Origin: Clavibacter nebraskensis NCPPB 2581
Lineage (GTDB): Bacteria > Actinomycetota > Actinomycetes > Actinomycetales > Microbacteriaceae
Direction: 5' to 3'
Assembly: GCF_000355695.1 (NCBI RefSeq)
Contig: NC_020891.1
Span: 2,976,001-3,040,000, forward strand
Length of the DNA stretch: 64,000 nucleotides
In this document: in pieces, positions 8,020 through 17,717 of the stretch
How the letters are laid out: every line of letters begins with the position of its first letter
Numbering within the stretch: the stretch's first letter is position 1
The notes under the pieces: model-generated
Seen by the model: the letters and a program-made list of their open reading frames with translations, nothing else
Database searches by the model: none
What the model was told of the DNA's origin: nothing
Program-made: the position numbers and the translations under genes

Positions 8020-8046
8020 GGCGGACGGGAGCTGGACGCGGGCTCC
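8020..8046. repeat. 27-bp direct repeat, right copy
   Basis: This is an exact copy of 6105-6131 in the same orientation, lying 33 nt before the start of the DIP1984-family gene. With the left copy it delimits a segment of about 1.9 kb that contains only the two AbiE-like genes. Confidence 0.85.
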
Positions 8047-8079
8047 ACCCGGCGTCGAGAGCCATGAGACGGTGGATCC

Positions 8080-8568
8080 ATGAGACTCGCCGAGGCGCTG
8101 ATGGAACGGTCCGACCTGCAGAGGGGCATCGAGTCGCTGCGGAGCAGGATCCAGGCGACGGCGCGGTACCAGGAGGGCGAGGATCCCGCGGAGGACGCCG
8201 CCGCGCTCCTCGCGGAGGCGGGCGAGACGGTGGACCGGCTCGCGGCGCTCGTCACGCGGATCAACCTCACGAACACGGCCGCCGGCCTCGACGACGGCAC
8301 GCCCCTCACGGCAGCGCTCGCCCGGCGTGATGCGCTGCGGACGCGGCACGGGATCCTCACGGCCGCGGCCGATGCCGCCTCCGGGCGGGCAGACGGGAGC
8401 AGCGTCGGCTACGCGCCGCGGCAGATGCGGAGCGAGCTGCGGCAGATCTCGGCGCTGCCGATCCGCGAGGTGCGCGACCGGGCAGACGACACGGGGCGCG
8501 AGCTCCGGGAGCTCGACGCCAGGATCCAGCGCGCGAACTGGGAGGTGGAGCTGGTCGAGGAGGCGTAG
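8080..8568 (+). CDS. DIP1984 family protein
   Basis: This 162-residue, mostly helical protein begins MRLAEALMERSDLQRGIESL and contains YQEGEDPAED and the RINLTNTAA segment, the pattern of the DIP1984 family (sometimes named septicolysin-like in annotations). Length matches the family. Long charged helices suggest a coiled-coil or helical-hairpin fold; there is no membrane segment or signal. Biochemical function is not established. The ATG at 8080 follows GAGACGGTGGATCC without a clear ribosome binding site. Confidence 0.75.
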   Translation: MRLAEALMERSDLQRGIESLRSRIQATARYQEGEDPAEDAAALLAEAGETVDRLAALVTRINLTNTAAGLDDGTPLTAALARRDALRTRHGILTAAADAASGRADGSSVGYAPRQMRSELRQISALPIREVRDRADDTGRELRELDARIQRANWEVELVEEA

Positions 8569-8777
8569 GGGCGAGTCGGTAGTCGTCCGGAGCGGGCACA
8601 CCCCGGCGGATCAGCGGGCAACCTGATCCCCTGTGGCGCGGAGGGCAGCGCACCCGGCGAGAGCCGAGCACACGTCAGCCCCGCACCTCGCACCGGGAAC
8701 GGTGCACGGGTACAGCTCACCACCACGTGCCGGTCGGACGACGAGGGAGGGTTCGGGGACCTCGCCCCTGCGTGACG

Positions 8778-8806
8778 CGGGCCCGGCGCGATGCGCGCCG
8801 GGCCCG
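8778..8806. terminator. GC hairpin terminator
   Basis: This is a 13-bp perfect stem (8778-8790 with 8794-8806) around a 3-nt loop, ending 3 nt before the stop of the following minus-strand gene. It lies between convergent genes and can serve both. The 8569-8777 stretch before it contains no supported gene. Confidence 0.75.
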
Positions 8807-8809
8807 TCT

Positions 8810-9286
8810 CTAGCCCGCGGCCGCGCGAACCTCGGCGGCCGTCACGACGCAGGCCGCGCGCGCGTCCGCGCCGCTCGACGTCTGCTCGGTGACGACGGTG
8901 CCGTCGTCGGCGTCCGGCGTCTCGACGCCCTGCGGCTCGGGCAGGGGCACCGGGCTCGTTGACGAGCGGGACTCCTCGACGGCGTCGCCGATGATCGTGG
9001 CGATGCCCACCGTGTAGACGATCGCGAGCACGATCGAGAGGATCAGCGCGATCGTGCTCAGGATCAGGCCGCCGAGCGCCATGCCCTTGGGCCGATCCTT
9101 GAGGATCAGGCCGATGATCCCGAGCACGATGCCGACCACCGCGAGGAATCCCGACGCGTAGTCGACGAGCGGGATGACCGCGCCGACGAGCGACACCACC
9201 CCGACGATGAGGGCCGCGAGCCCGACGCCGTTCGACGTCTTCCGGTCGCGGGGCGCGGTCGGCTCGGGGGCGTAGCGGAAGGTCAT
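8810..9286 (-). CDS. Small DUF4190-like membrane protein
   Basis: This 158-residue protein has a short Pro-rich N-terminus, then about three hydrophobic helices rich in Gly, Val and Ile (residues about 22-100). A Ser/Pro/Glu-rich presumably extracytoplasmic tail ends DARAACVVTAAEVRAAAG. The repeated pattern of glycine-rich helices resembles DUF4190-type membrane proteins. The ATG at 9286 has CAGGGT 6 nt upstream and no Shine-Dalgarno, so it is probably leaderless. No function can be assigned. Confidence 0.7.
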   Translation of the reverse strand: MTFRYAPEPTAPRDRKTSNGVGLAALIVGVVSLVGAVIPLVDYASGFLAVVGIVLGIIGLILKDRPKGMALGGLILSTIALILSIVLAIVYTVGIATIIGDAVEESRSSTSPVPLPEPQGVETPDADDGTVVTEQTSSGADARAACVVTAAEVRAAAG

Positions 9287-9362
9287 GCCCCGACCCTGCC
9301 AGGGATGCGGGCGGATCCGGCCGCAGCGGGGCCACGATCCCGCGACGGCCGGCCGGGTGGGG

Positions 9363-10478
<1,116 letters not shown>

Positions 10479-10555
10479 GCGCGTGCTCCGTCTCGTCTCC
10501 CCGCGAGGTGCGGCCGGCGGCAGCGATGCGGGAGGGCGGGTCCCATGCTGGCCAT

Positions 10556-10574
10556 CGTGCGTTTCGAACGCGTG
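10556..10574. promoter_or_regulatory. Near-palindrome between ald and its Lrp-type regulator
   Basis: CGTGCGTTTCGAACGCGTG is an almost symmetric site centred on TTCGAA, in the divergent intergenic region. It is a candidate binding site for the adjacent Lrp/AldR-type regulator, but Lrp sites are loose and this is inference from symmetry and position only. Confidence 0.35.
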
Positions 10575-10644
10575 AACTCCGTAGGATCGTCGGCATGGTC
10601 GCCTCATCCGGCGCGATCCTGCGGTGCGGAGAGGCGGTCGGGCG

Positions 10645-11139
10645 ATGCCGACGAAGGAAATGCGGACACCTGAGCCGCTCGACGCGGTCGACCGGAAGCT
10701 CGTTGCCCTCCTCCGGGCCGACGCGCGCACCCCGAACAGCCGTCTCGCCGAGCAGGCGGGCATCGCGCCGTCGACGTGCGTGACCCGGGTGCGCGGCCTC
10801 GTGGAGCGCGGCGTGATCACGGGCTTCACCGCCACGATCGACGCCGACGCGGTGGGCGTGGGGCTCCAGGCGCTCATCAGCATCGCGATCCGCGCGGGCG
10901 CCCGCCACGAGATGGCCCGCTTCGCCGACGAGATGCGCGAGCTCGCCGACGTGGTGCAGCTCTTCTTCCTCGGCGGATCCGAGGACTTCATCGTGCACAT
11001 CGCCGTCCGCGACAGCGACCACCTCCGCGACTTCGTCCTGAAGCACCTCTCGGCGCACCCGGCCGTCGCGTCGACCCGCACGAGCGTCGTGTTCGACCAC
11101 CACTACTCGGGGCCGGCGGTGGGGGATCCGAGCGCCTAG
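10645..11139 (+). CDS. Lrp/AsnC family transcriptional regulator (AldR-like)
   Basis: This protein of about 164 residues has an N-terminal winged HTH (LDAVDRKLVALLRADARTPN, then the recognition region SRLAEQAGIAPSTCVTRVRG). A C-terminal RAM/AsnC ligand-binding domain contains LFFLGGSEDFIVHIAV. Lrp members form octamers and usually sense amino acids. Divergence from ald argues that it activates or represses alanine catabolism. The ATG at 10645 is preferred; an in-frame ATG at 10624 would add seven residues. Confidence 0.88.
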   Translation: MPTKEMRTPEPLDAVDRKLVALLRADARTPNSRLAEQAGIAPSTCVTRVRGLVERGVITGFTATIDADAVGVGLQALISIAIRAGARHEMARFADEMRELADVVQLFFLGGSEDFIVHIAVRDSDHLRDFVLKHLSAHPAVASTRTSVVFDHHYSGPAVGDPSA

Positions 11140-11159
11140 CTGTCTAACGCGCGAGACGC

Positions 11160-11573
11160 TCAGCGGATCGCGTGCCCGGGGTGCTCCGCGTCGTACCGCT
11201 CGCGCGACTCCGCGATGCCCGCGCGCTCCGCGAGCGCCCAGTCGGCGAGGGCCTTCACGAGGTGCGTGAGCCGGCTGCCCGACGGCGTGAGCGCGTAGGA
11301 GACCTGCGCGGGCACGGTCGGGAAGACCGTGCGGGTCACGAGGCCGTCGCGCTCCAGCCGCCGGAGGGTGAGCGTCAGCATGCGCTGCGAGATCCCGTCG
11401 ACGGCGCGCTGCAGCTCGCGGAACCGCCGCTCCCCCGACGCCAGCTCGACGACGACCATCACCGACCAGGTGTCGCCGACGCGGTCGAGCACGTCGCGGA
11501 TCCCGCAGTCGGGGTGGTCCTCGCGGCCGCACGGCTCGAGGTCGGCGGTCACCGCGGTGTGCGTGAGTGACAC
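11160..11573 (-). CDS. HxlR-type winged-helix transcriptional regulator
   Basis: This 137-residue protein fits the HxlR/MarR-like family: a conserved Cys ([16 protein letters not shown]), the recognition helix [17 protein letters not shown], and the wing with YALTPSG. The GTG at 11573 has a strong AAGGAGG seven bases upstream. HxlR regulators often respond to electrophiles or quinones and control the adjacent reductase; here an NAD(P)-binding oxidoreductase is divergent 79 nt away. Confidence 0.88.
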   Translation of the reverse strand: MSLTHTAVTADLEPCGREDHPDCGIRDVLDRVGDTWSVMVVVELASGERRFRELQRAVDGISQRMLTLTLRRLERDGLVTRTVFPTVPAQVSYALTPSGSRLTHLVKALADWALAERAGIAESRERYDAEHPGHAIR

Positions 11574-11652
11574 GGGAGTGCCTCCTTGTGAGGGGTCGGG
11601 GGGTCGCAGCACGCTCGGAGACATCACCGACACGACCACGAGAGGTGGATCC

Positions 11653-12459
11653 ATGATCCTCGTCACCGGCGCCACGGGCCAGCTCGGCTCCGCCATCCTC
11701 CAGCACCTCCGCGCGACGGGGGCCGACGCGATCGGCAGCAGCCGCTCCGGCGCCGACGGGATGCGGCGCATCGACCTCGACGACCCGACGACCATCTCCT
11801 TCGCCGGCGTCGGCACGCTGGTGCTCGTCTCAGCGGGCGAGGCCGAGGACGACGTGGTGACCGCGCGGCACGACGCCGCGATCACGGCGGCCGAGCGCGA
11901 CGGCGTGGGGCACGTGATCTACACGAGCGTGGCGGCGGACGGGGATCACCTCGCCTTCGCGCTCGCGCACCGCTGGACCGAGCGGCGACTCGCCCGGAGC
12001 GGCGTGCCGTCGACCGTGCTGCGGAACGGCCTGTACGCGGAGCTGTTCGGGGCGCTGCTGACCTGGCGCGGACCCCGCCTGGAGTGGGCGTTCGGGGACG
12101 GCGCGCTCGCGGCCGTGGCACGCGGGGACCTCGCGGAGGCGGCGGCCGTGATCGCCCGCGCTCCGGAGGCGCATGCGGGCCGGCAGTACGACCTGGTGGG
12201 TCCGGCGATCACGGCCGCGGAGGTGGCCGATCGCGTCGGAGTGCCGCTCGACCGCCTCGACCTCGCCGCCCGGCGCGCGTCCTACGCGGACGCAGGGCTC
12301 AAGCCGTTCCAGCCCGCGATGCTCATGTCGATCCACACGGCCGTGCGGCACGGGTTCCTCGCCGGGACGAGCGAGGATCTGGCGACGCTGCTCGGGCGGG
12401 CGCCGACGCATGCGGTGCGGGTGGCGGCCGATGCAGCCGCCGCGGCCCGTCCGCGCTGA
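11653..12459 (+). CDS. NAD(P)H-binding atypical short-chain dehydrogenase (NmrA/QorB-like)
   Basis: This 268-residue Rossmann-fold protein begins [16 protein letters not shown], the cofactor loop of atypical SDRs. It contains VIYTSVAA and a C-terminal substrate region typical of NmrA/quinone oxidoreductase QorB-like proteins. It is divergent from an HxlR regulator, a pairing common for quinone or electrophile-stress reductases. The ATG follows GAGAGGTGGATCC, a usable ribosome binding site. The true substrate is unknown. Confidence 0.8.
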   Translation: MILVTGATGQLGSAILQHLRATGADAIGSSRSGADGMRRIDLDDPTTISFAGVGTLVLVSAGEAEDDVVTARHDAAITAAERDGVGHVIYTSVAADGDHLAFALAHRWTERRLARSGVPSTVLRNGLYAELFGALLTWRGPRLEWAFGDGALAAVARGDLAEAAAVIARAPEAHAGRQYDLVGPAITAAEVADRVGVPLDRLDLAARRASYADAGLKPFQPAMLMSIHTAVRHGFLAGTSEDLATLLGRAPTHAVRVAADAAAAARPR

Positions 12460-12483
12460 CCGCCGCCGGATGCAGCGGCCGGG

Positions 12484-13089
12484 CTACTCCCCCGGCTGCC
12501 CCGCGTCGGTCACCGTCACGTCGGTGTGCACGAAGTTGAGGTAGGAGCGGGAGGCCGTGGGGCCGCGCTGGCCCTGGTAGCGGGAGGCGTACTCGCCGGA
12601 TCCGTAGGGCTTCTCGGCGGGCGACGACAGGCGGAAGAAGCAGAGCTGGCCGATCTTCATCCCGGGCCAGAGCTTGATGGGCAGCGTGGCCACGTTCGAC
12701 AGCTCGAGCGTGACGTGGCCGGAGAACCCGGGGTCGATGAAGCCCGCGGTGGAGTGAGTGAGGAGGCCGAGGCGCCCGAGCGAGCTCTTGCCCTCGAGGC
12801 GCGCGGCGACGTCGTCGGGCAGCGTGACCAGCTCGAACGTGGATCCGAGGACGAACTCGCCCGGGTGCAGGATGAACGGCTCCCCCGGCTTCGACTCGAT
12901 GAGGCGCGTCAGCTCGGGCTGGTCCTCGGCGGGGTCGATGTAGGGGTACTTGTGGTTGTCGAACAGCCGGAAGAAGCGGTCGATGCGCACGTCGATGCTC
13001 GCGGGCTGCAGCATCCCGGGGTCGTACGGATCGAGGGCCACTCGTCCGGCGTCGAGCTCGGCGGTGATGTCACGGTCGGAGAGGAGCAC
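12484..13089 (-). CDS. dcd: dCTP deaminase
   Basis: This 201-residue trimeric dUTPase-fold enzyme deaminates dCTP. It shows QPASIDVRI, the FVLGSTFE strand, the catalytic-site segment [11 protein letters not shown], and [17 protein letters not shown]. Some actinobacterial homologues are bifunctional (dCTP deaminase plus dUTPase); sequence inspection does not settle this. The GTG start at 13089 has TATGCT exactly 6 nt upstream and no ribosome binding site, fitting leaderless initiation. It lies just before tRNA-Gly on the other strand. Confidence 0.93.
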   Translation of the reverse strand: MLLSDRDITAELDAGRVALDPYDPGMLQPASIDVRIDRFFRLFDNHKYPYIDPAEDQPELTRLIESKPGEPFILHPGEFVLGSTFELVTLPDDVAARLEGKSSLGRLGLLTHSTAGFIDPGFSGHVTLELSNVATLPIKLWPGMKIGQLCFFRLSSPAEKPYGSGEYASRYQGQRGPTASRSYLNFVHTDVTVTDAGQPGE

Positions 13090-13170
13090 GGCAGGAGCAT
13101 ACCGGCGCGGGGTGGCGTCCGGCCGGACTCTTGCTAGGCTGTGGTCTCGACCCGGCTCCTGGCCGGGCGC

Positions 13171-13244
13171 GCGAGTGTAGTTCAATGGTAGAACTTCAGC
13201 TTCCCAAGCTGATAGCGCGGGTTCGATTCCCGTCACTCGCTCCA
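13171..13244 (+). tRNA. tRNA-Gly (anticodon CCC)
   Basis: A full cloverleaf can be drawn. The acceptor GCGAGTG pairs with CACTCGC, the D arm is GTTCAATGGTAGAAC, and the anticodon stem is TCAGC/GCTGA with loop TTCCCAA (anticodon CCC, reading GGG). The T arm is GCGGGTTCGATTCCCGT, followed by discriminator T and encoded CCA. Its 3' end faces the AT-rich island that follows, the classical integration side of tRNA genes. Confidence 0.95.
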
Positions 13245-13285
13245 TTTCCGCGGACAGGATCCCCTCGGGACTACACCTGTTTGAC

Positions 13286-14887
13286 TTACCGATACAACTT
13301 ATTGCCGACATGATTGACGACAATACGCTTCCCCTTGTTATCGAAGTCGAAGTGTATGCGAGCGACACGTGGCCACGGAACTGAATCCGTAACCTTGACA
13401 TGAGGGACATTGCTGAATTCGTCATCTTCAAAAACAAAAAAGGCGTCGGCCTTATTGTGCGTCTCTATCGCCCCGTCGTGAAAAGCGACTGTTAATCCAA
13501 AATTCGATTGAATCCAATCATCAAGGCGCGCATCCAGTTTTGGGGTCGGCCCTACGCTACCAAAACGAGTGATCGCAAGACGACTTAGTGCAACAAGGGC
13601 CTGAGTCATCTGCTCGTAGTTCTCTAGCGCACACTTCGCCCAACTAGTCCTCGCGTTCGGGGTGAAGACGATCTTACCCGACGACACTCGCTCCAAGAAA
13701 TCAAAACTAGCACTCGCATCGCCCGGACTAAGCACAGGCGCATCTTCAAGACTTTCAGCTACGGACGACTCCCCACCAGCGCTCATTGCTAAGATCTGGC
13801 CTTGAAGTGCGTCGGCTTTATACCTGAAGGAATTGACTTCGCGTTCGCGGACAGCAAGTTCATCCTGTGCAGCCTTGGCGTCATCTGCATAAGATTGCGC
13901 AAGCGACTCTAGTTCAGCTGCCTTAGCTTGAAGTCCCGCTACCTGACTCTGAAGAGCCTGCGTCAACTCCCCGGAATCTCCTTTGGCCTTCGCAACAGAC
14001 ACACGCTCTTCAGCATCTGCAACCTGCCTGTTTGCATCTATTTGCCGCATTGTCGACCACAAGCGGTCCGAACCCCTCGAGCGCACTGAGAGGTCGGCTA
14101 GGTGACGCATAAGCTGCGCCCGCAAGCCCTCATCTCCGAGACTCGCGAGGTCGCCAGATGTAAATAGAAGCGGCGGGCTCTCGATGCGAGACCAGACAAG
14201 GGCGGCTCCGCCAAAGGGCACTTGCACAAGAGGTACTTCGTTAGAGATAGCACGTGTATAGCGATAACCGGCTACTACAACTCGAACCAAGCCGACGAGT
14301 CGCTTGGCAGCAGTGCGCGCCGCATCCCAGTCCGCTTGAACCCGGGGGTGAATTAAAAGAACAGGGATTCTCTTCACGTTCCTTATCGCCTGAGAAACCG
14401 CCTGGGCGTCATCTTCGCTTTTAATTATGAGGTAGCGCCCATCTTGCGACGCTCCCTCCACCGTGATAGATAGCGACTTTTCAGAGGCTACGCTAAGAAT
14501 AAGCGTTGGCTGCTTTATCGCCGGTGCTGCCGCGGGAGTGAGACCAGGCCCGAGCGCCTCACGTCCCAGTGATACCCGAATACTGGTCCTCCCTTCAATT
14601 TCAGCAACGGTCACACGAGTCTCGAAAATGACATTCGGTTGATCGGCTTGCCTGACCGTAACTCTCAGTGCACGAGCTCCTTCGTGATTGAAAGCCTCCC
14701 AACTGGCTAAGCCGAGATTCCATCGCTGGAAATCTCCTTCGCGCTTGAGATCGAGCAACACTTCCGCTTGGGCAGTCTTTTCGGTGATCCACCGATTCAC
14801 ATGAAGCAGGAGGATGTCATAGGCCGAGTCATCTGCCTCGCCAGCTTTGAGCGTAGCATCGAGCTGAACCACATACAGAATTTCCAT
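13286..14887 (-). CDS. Unrecognised coiled-coil protein, RloC-like gene's island partner
   Basis: I do not recognise this 533-residue protein. Residues 1-240 look like mixed alpha/beta domains without a known motif. Residues about 275-365 are a long heptad-like coiled coil rich in Ala, Glu, Gln and Lys. After a Ser/Glu linker, the last 50 residues ([20 protein letters not shown] onward, ending NHVGNKLYR) resemble the short beta-sheet core of RelE/ParE-like toxins, a weak resemblance only. There is no signal peptide or transmembrane helix. It lies 249 nt downstream of the RloC-like gene on the same strand, so it may belong to the same defence or mobile module. Base composition is foreign to the host. 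Confidence 0.75.
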   Translation of the reverse strand: MEILYVVQLDATLKAGEADDSAYDILLLHVNRWITEKTAQAEVLLDLKREGDFQRWNLGLASWEAFNHEGARALRVTVRQADQPNVIFETRVTVAEIEGRTSIRVSLGREALGPGLTPAAAPAIKQPTLILSVASEKSLSITVEGASQDGRYLIIKSEDDAQAVSQAIRNVKRIPVLLIHPRVQADWDAARTAAKRLVGLVRVVVAGYRYTRAISNEVPLVQVPFGGAALVWSRIESPPLLFTSGDLASLGDEGLRAQLMRHLADLSVRSRGSDRLWSTMRQIDANRQVADAEERVSVAKAKGDSGELTQALQSQVAGLQAKAAELESLAQSYADDAKAAQDELAVREREVNSFRYKADALQGQILAMSAGGESSVAESLEDAPVLSPGDASASFDFLERVSSGKIVFTPNARTSWAKCALENYEQMTQALVALSRLAITRFGSVGPTPKLDARLDDWIQSNFGLTVAFHDGAIETHNKADAFFVFEDDEFSNVPHVKVTDSVPWPRVARIHFDFDNKGKRIVVNHVGNKLYR

Positions 14888-15136
14888 CAGTTCTTCCCAG
14901 TCCAGATATATTCGAAACGAAACACTCTTCAGAATGGCTAAGCGCTGTCGCTAGAACAGCGCCACTTCGCATCGCTAAGCCTAAGTTCTAAGCGCATTGC
15001 GGCAAGTTGCCCCTGTCGTTACATTATGCCTTTGCAGGTACTTCAAATGATCACGTGTGGTAGAGCGTGGTAAACAGCTTCGCGACCATACGCACCAACC
15101 TGACGGCCCCAAAAGCAGTGACATTACGGTAGTGAA

Positions 15137-17380
15137 TCAAGCACGCGGCGGTAGCTCCAACTCGCCCATCATCATCGAGTAGTGCCCCTCTTGCTCGAGT
15201 ACCGTGAAAATTTTCTTGAAAATGCCCATGTACGTGGTTGCAGACGACGCCGAGGTTTCGTACTCAATGTCGTCAAATATGGCATGAGAACCAGCATTCG
15301 CCCAGGACAGAAGCGCTCGACACGCGGCTTGTTCCTCTCCACTGAACGCCCCGACAACTCTCGAGTAATCGACACCACCAAGGATCTTGAAGTATGTTTC
15401 GAGAATCCGCCGCAGGTAGTTCTGAAGCCCTGTTGCAGATTCCACTCCGTCTGCGCTCAGGCGCTTCACCTCGTCCCAGAGTGCCGCGTAAGCCGTCTTA
15501 ATGGGATTTTTGTCCATAAACTCAATTATACTGGGACCGGTTGCGTTTTTACGCACGATTCCAAATTGCCGACTTCCAGCCGTATCAGAAGAACCAACAT
15601 AAGTCACTTCTTTATGAAAGTGTGCATTGTGGGTGAGCAGGATGACCTGCTTCACCCGAGCTTTCCTATTGTTCACATTATTTAGCAGACGCCTAACTAG
15701 CGTTGAGACTGCATATAACACGTCGCTATCCAGGCTTGAAATGGGATCGTCTATTACCGCTACGACCTCTCTTCGCTCGCCTGCGCCTAAGGCAGCGCCT
15801 TCGAGGGAGTGTACGTAGTACAAAAAGGTGACAAATGTTCTCTCGCCTTCGCTAAGCGTGTCTACAACAACCTCGCCAGATTCGCGTGCTAACGAATAAC
15901 CATTTTTGAGGCCGGGAGCTTCAATTAGGTGAAAGTTGTTAAAACCGGCGGACGTAAGCAGGCGATTAATCTTTGCAATTATTGGTTTACTAGACGTCTC
16001 ATGACTCTGCAGCTCTACTACAAGCTTCTCGTCGGCGGCCAGCGACGATGCGGCGTCGGCGATCTTTTCGCTGAGCGTTCGTATCGCGACAGTCAGACTA
16101 GGTGCTAGGGCCTCGTAACGTGCCGACTCAGCGGCAAGCGTAGTGCGGGCGAACGTAATCCAGCAACGTCTTAATAGTTCACGACGCGTAAGTGCTGCGT
16201 TCTTTAGGCGTGCGTTATGCTCGCCGATTTTGGTATTTGTAGCGTCAAGTTCCCACTCCAGGCCCTCAGAAGCGTCTCCAGGCTCCTGAATCTGTATAAC
16301 CGCGGAAGGGTTACGTAGCTTCATCTCAATGTCACTTACGAGCGCCTTAACGATTCGCGTGAAGTTGACATGAGCCTTGGCGAGCGCCTCAGGATCAATA
16401 TATTTCCAACCTTCCGCACTCTGAGAGAGGCGGGACAGCGAATCGTTCCAAACGGATTCCCACGCTTGGACTTGCGCATCCAGTGACTTTATGTCCGCTA
16501 GTTGAGACGTATAGCGACGATTGAAGTAGTTCTCGATGTCATCGATAAATCCTTGAGGCAGTTGCTGCTGGCAGAACGGGCAGCGGTCGCTCGAGTGCTC
16601 AACGAATTGGATGCCCTGCTGGACCCAGTCGGCGTTTTTAAGATGACCGATTAGTCCCGACAAGTTAACATCTTGACTTCCGACTACGGGAGAGGACAAA
16701 AGACCATATCCCGGCATGGCCTCAAAGGCGGGACGCATTGGATAAGCCAACGGTGTGATTGGCGTGGCCTCGGCGTCTAGTACGGCGGCGGCTTCCACGG
16801 CTAACATATCGTAGGTGTCTATGTCATCATATGATTCCGATAAGGCCAATAATAGGCGATCGAAGAACTTATCTTTACTGTTGTTTAGTCCTACGAACAT
16901 CTTAGACAGCTCGGGTGGCACGGCGGACCGAAGTGACCAAGCTTTATCCCGCAAAGCCTCACGCTGAGAACGCAATTCTGAGGCTTTAGCTTCATGAGTT
17001 GTATTAAAGGCTAGAAGTGATGCCCTTTTTCTCTGGATCGAACCAACGGCGTCTCCAGCACCAAGAAGGGCGTCAATTTGCTCTTGTGCTTGCGCGTTCG
17101 ACTCGCCAAGGACGAACACTCCCGGCAAGTTTCGAGATTGTCGGAGCGTGTCTGCGACATAGTCGCGATTATAGACAGACACTTGTCGTTCGTTAGCTGT
17201 CGAGCTCCACGTTAGCGTGGTCCCCGGAAAGCTTGCCGGGGAAGCGAGTGCACGACTGATAGTTGTTTTCCCCGAGCCATTACCGCCAAATAGAAACGTT
17301 AATTCTCGTAGGGGACCAATCACCACCTCCCCGGACAGGCCAAACGCGTGCGCGTTACGGATAGTTATTGACGTAAGCAT
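15137..17380 (-). CDS. RloC/PrrC-like AAA ATPase, candidate anticodon nuclease
   Basis: This protein of about 747 residues has an ABC-type ATPase split around a coiled coil. Walker A GGNGSGKTT is at residues 32-40 and a zinc-hook-like CPFC at 267-270 in the coiled-coil insertion. The signature LSEGE is at about 509, Walker B VVAVIDDP at about 539, and an H-loop LLTHN at about 582. The C-terminal region carries R657-x3-E661 (LRRILE) and H699 (NAGSH), matching the Arg-Glu-His catalytic triad known for PrrC and RloC anticodon nucleases. Those enzymes cleave tRNA in the anticodon loop in response to phage or DNA damage. The start at 17380 is chosen at MLTSITIRN, the usual family N-terminus; 17437 is also open. 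Target tRNA is unknown. Confidence 0.75.
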   Translation of the reverse strand: MLTSITIRNAHAFGLSGEVVIGPLRELTFLFGGNGSGKTTISRALASPASFPGTTLTWSSTANERQVSVYNRDYVADTLRQSRNLPGVFVLGESNAQAQEQIDALLGAGDAVGSIQRKRASLLAFNTTHEAKASELRSQREALRDKAWSLRSAVPPELSKMFVGLNNSKDKFFDRLLLALSESYDDIDTYDMLAVEAAAVLDAEATPITPLAYPMRPAFEAMPGYGLLSSPVVGSQDVNLSGLIGHLKNADWVQQGIQFVEHSSDRCPFCQQQLPQGFIDDIENYFNRRYTSQLADIKSLDAQVQAWESVWNDSLSRLSQSAEGWKYIDPEALAKAHVNFTRIVKALVSDIEMKLRNPSAVIQIQEPGDASEGLEWELDATNTKIGEHNARLKNAALTRRELLRRCWITFARTTLAAESARYEALAPSLTVAIRTLSEKIADAASSLAADEKLVVELQSHETSSKPIIAKINRLLTSAGFNNFHLIEAPGLKNGYSLARESGEVVVDTLSEGERTFVTFLYYVHSLEGAALGAGERREVVAVIDDPISSLDSDVLYAVSTLVRRLLNNVNNRKARVKQVILLTHNAHFHKEVTYVGSSDTAGSRQFGIVRKNATGPSIIEFMDKNPIKTAYAALWDEVKRLSADGVESATGLQNYLRRILETYFKILGGVDYSRVVGAFSGEEQAACRALLSWANAGSHAIFDDIEYETSASSATTYMGIFKKIFTVLEQEGHYSMMMGELELPPRA

Positions 17381-17478
17381 GCATGACCCGATCTGTACGT
17401 CAAGGCCCGATGGCCACCAAGCTTTAAGATTGAGCACCTACCGGTACGGCTGAGCCGACAAGTAGATGTACTGCGAGA

Positions 17479-17706
17479 CTATTTGCTTAGCACACCTCGT
17501 GCCCGCCCCCAGTTCAGGGTACGTAATTTATTGTTTCGGCGGTAATAGCAATCGCTTAATTTAGTGGGAAATAACGCCGCTGGCGGGCGGCCTTGCGGAT
17601 TGCCCTCATCGTTTGACCATGTGTCTAGAAGTATCGGGAGAGCGCTGGCTCGGGCAGCTACGAGCAGGGTGTCTGAATCGAGCCGGCCGCTGCTTGTGAT
17701 GCTCAT
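17479..17706 (-). CDS. Small hypothetical ORF at the island edge
   Basis: This 75-residue reading frame of island-like composition lies between the RloC-like gene and the gluconate regulator. It begins MSITSSGRLDSDTLLVAARA and shows no recognisable domain, signal or membrane segment. The ribosome binding site is weak. It could be real, a remnant of a gene broken at the island boundary, or noise. Apart from this frame I see nothing in 17381-17717. Confidence 0.25.
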   Translation of the reverse strand: MSITSSGRLDSDTLLVAARASALPILLDTWSNDEGNPQGRPPAALFPTKLSDCYYRRNNKLRTLNWGRARGVLSK

Positions 17707-17717
17707 TGAGCTTCTGG

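Larger units (their letters stand above)
13263..17717. mobile_element. AT-richer genomic island at the 3' side of tRNA-Gly
   Basis: Composition changes abruptly after the tRNA and returns to the high-GC norm at about 17718. The genes inside use codons such as TTA, AGA and ATA that are rare elsewhere in the window, and the otherwise frequent GGATCC is absent. The island holds an RloC-like ATPase, an unrecognised coiled-coil protein and perhaps one small gene. There is no integrase, transposase or visible copy of the tRNA 3' end at the far side. Acquisition by transfer is inferred. The 14888-15136 gap contains a small 7-bp hairpin (14942-14962) and no gene. Confidence 0.7.

Noticed and set aside
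17381-17717. Right-hand attachment site of the island as a copy of the tRNA-Gly 3' end
   Set aside because: I compared the T-arm and CCA sequence by eye with this stretch and found no copy.
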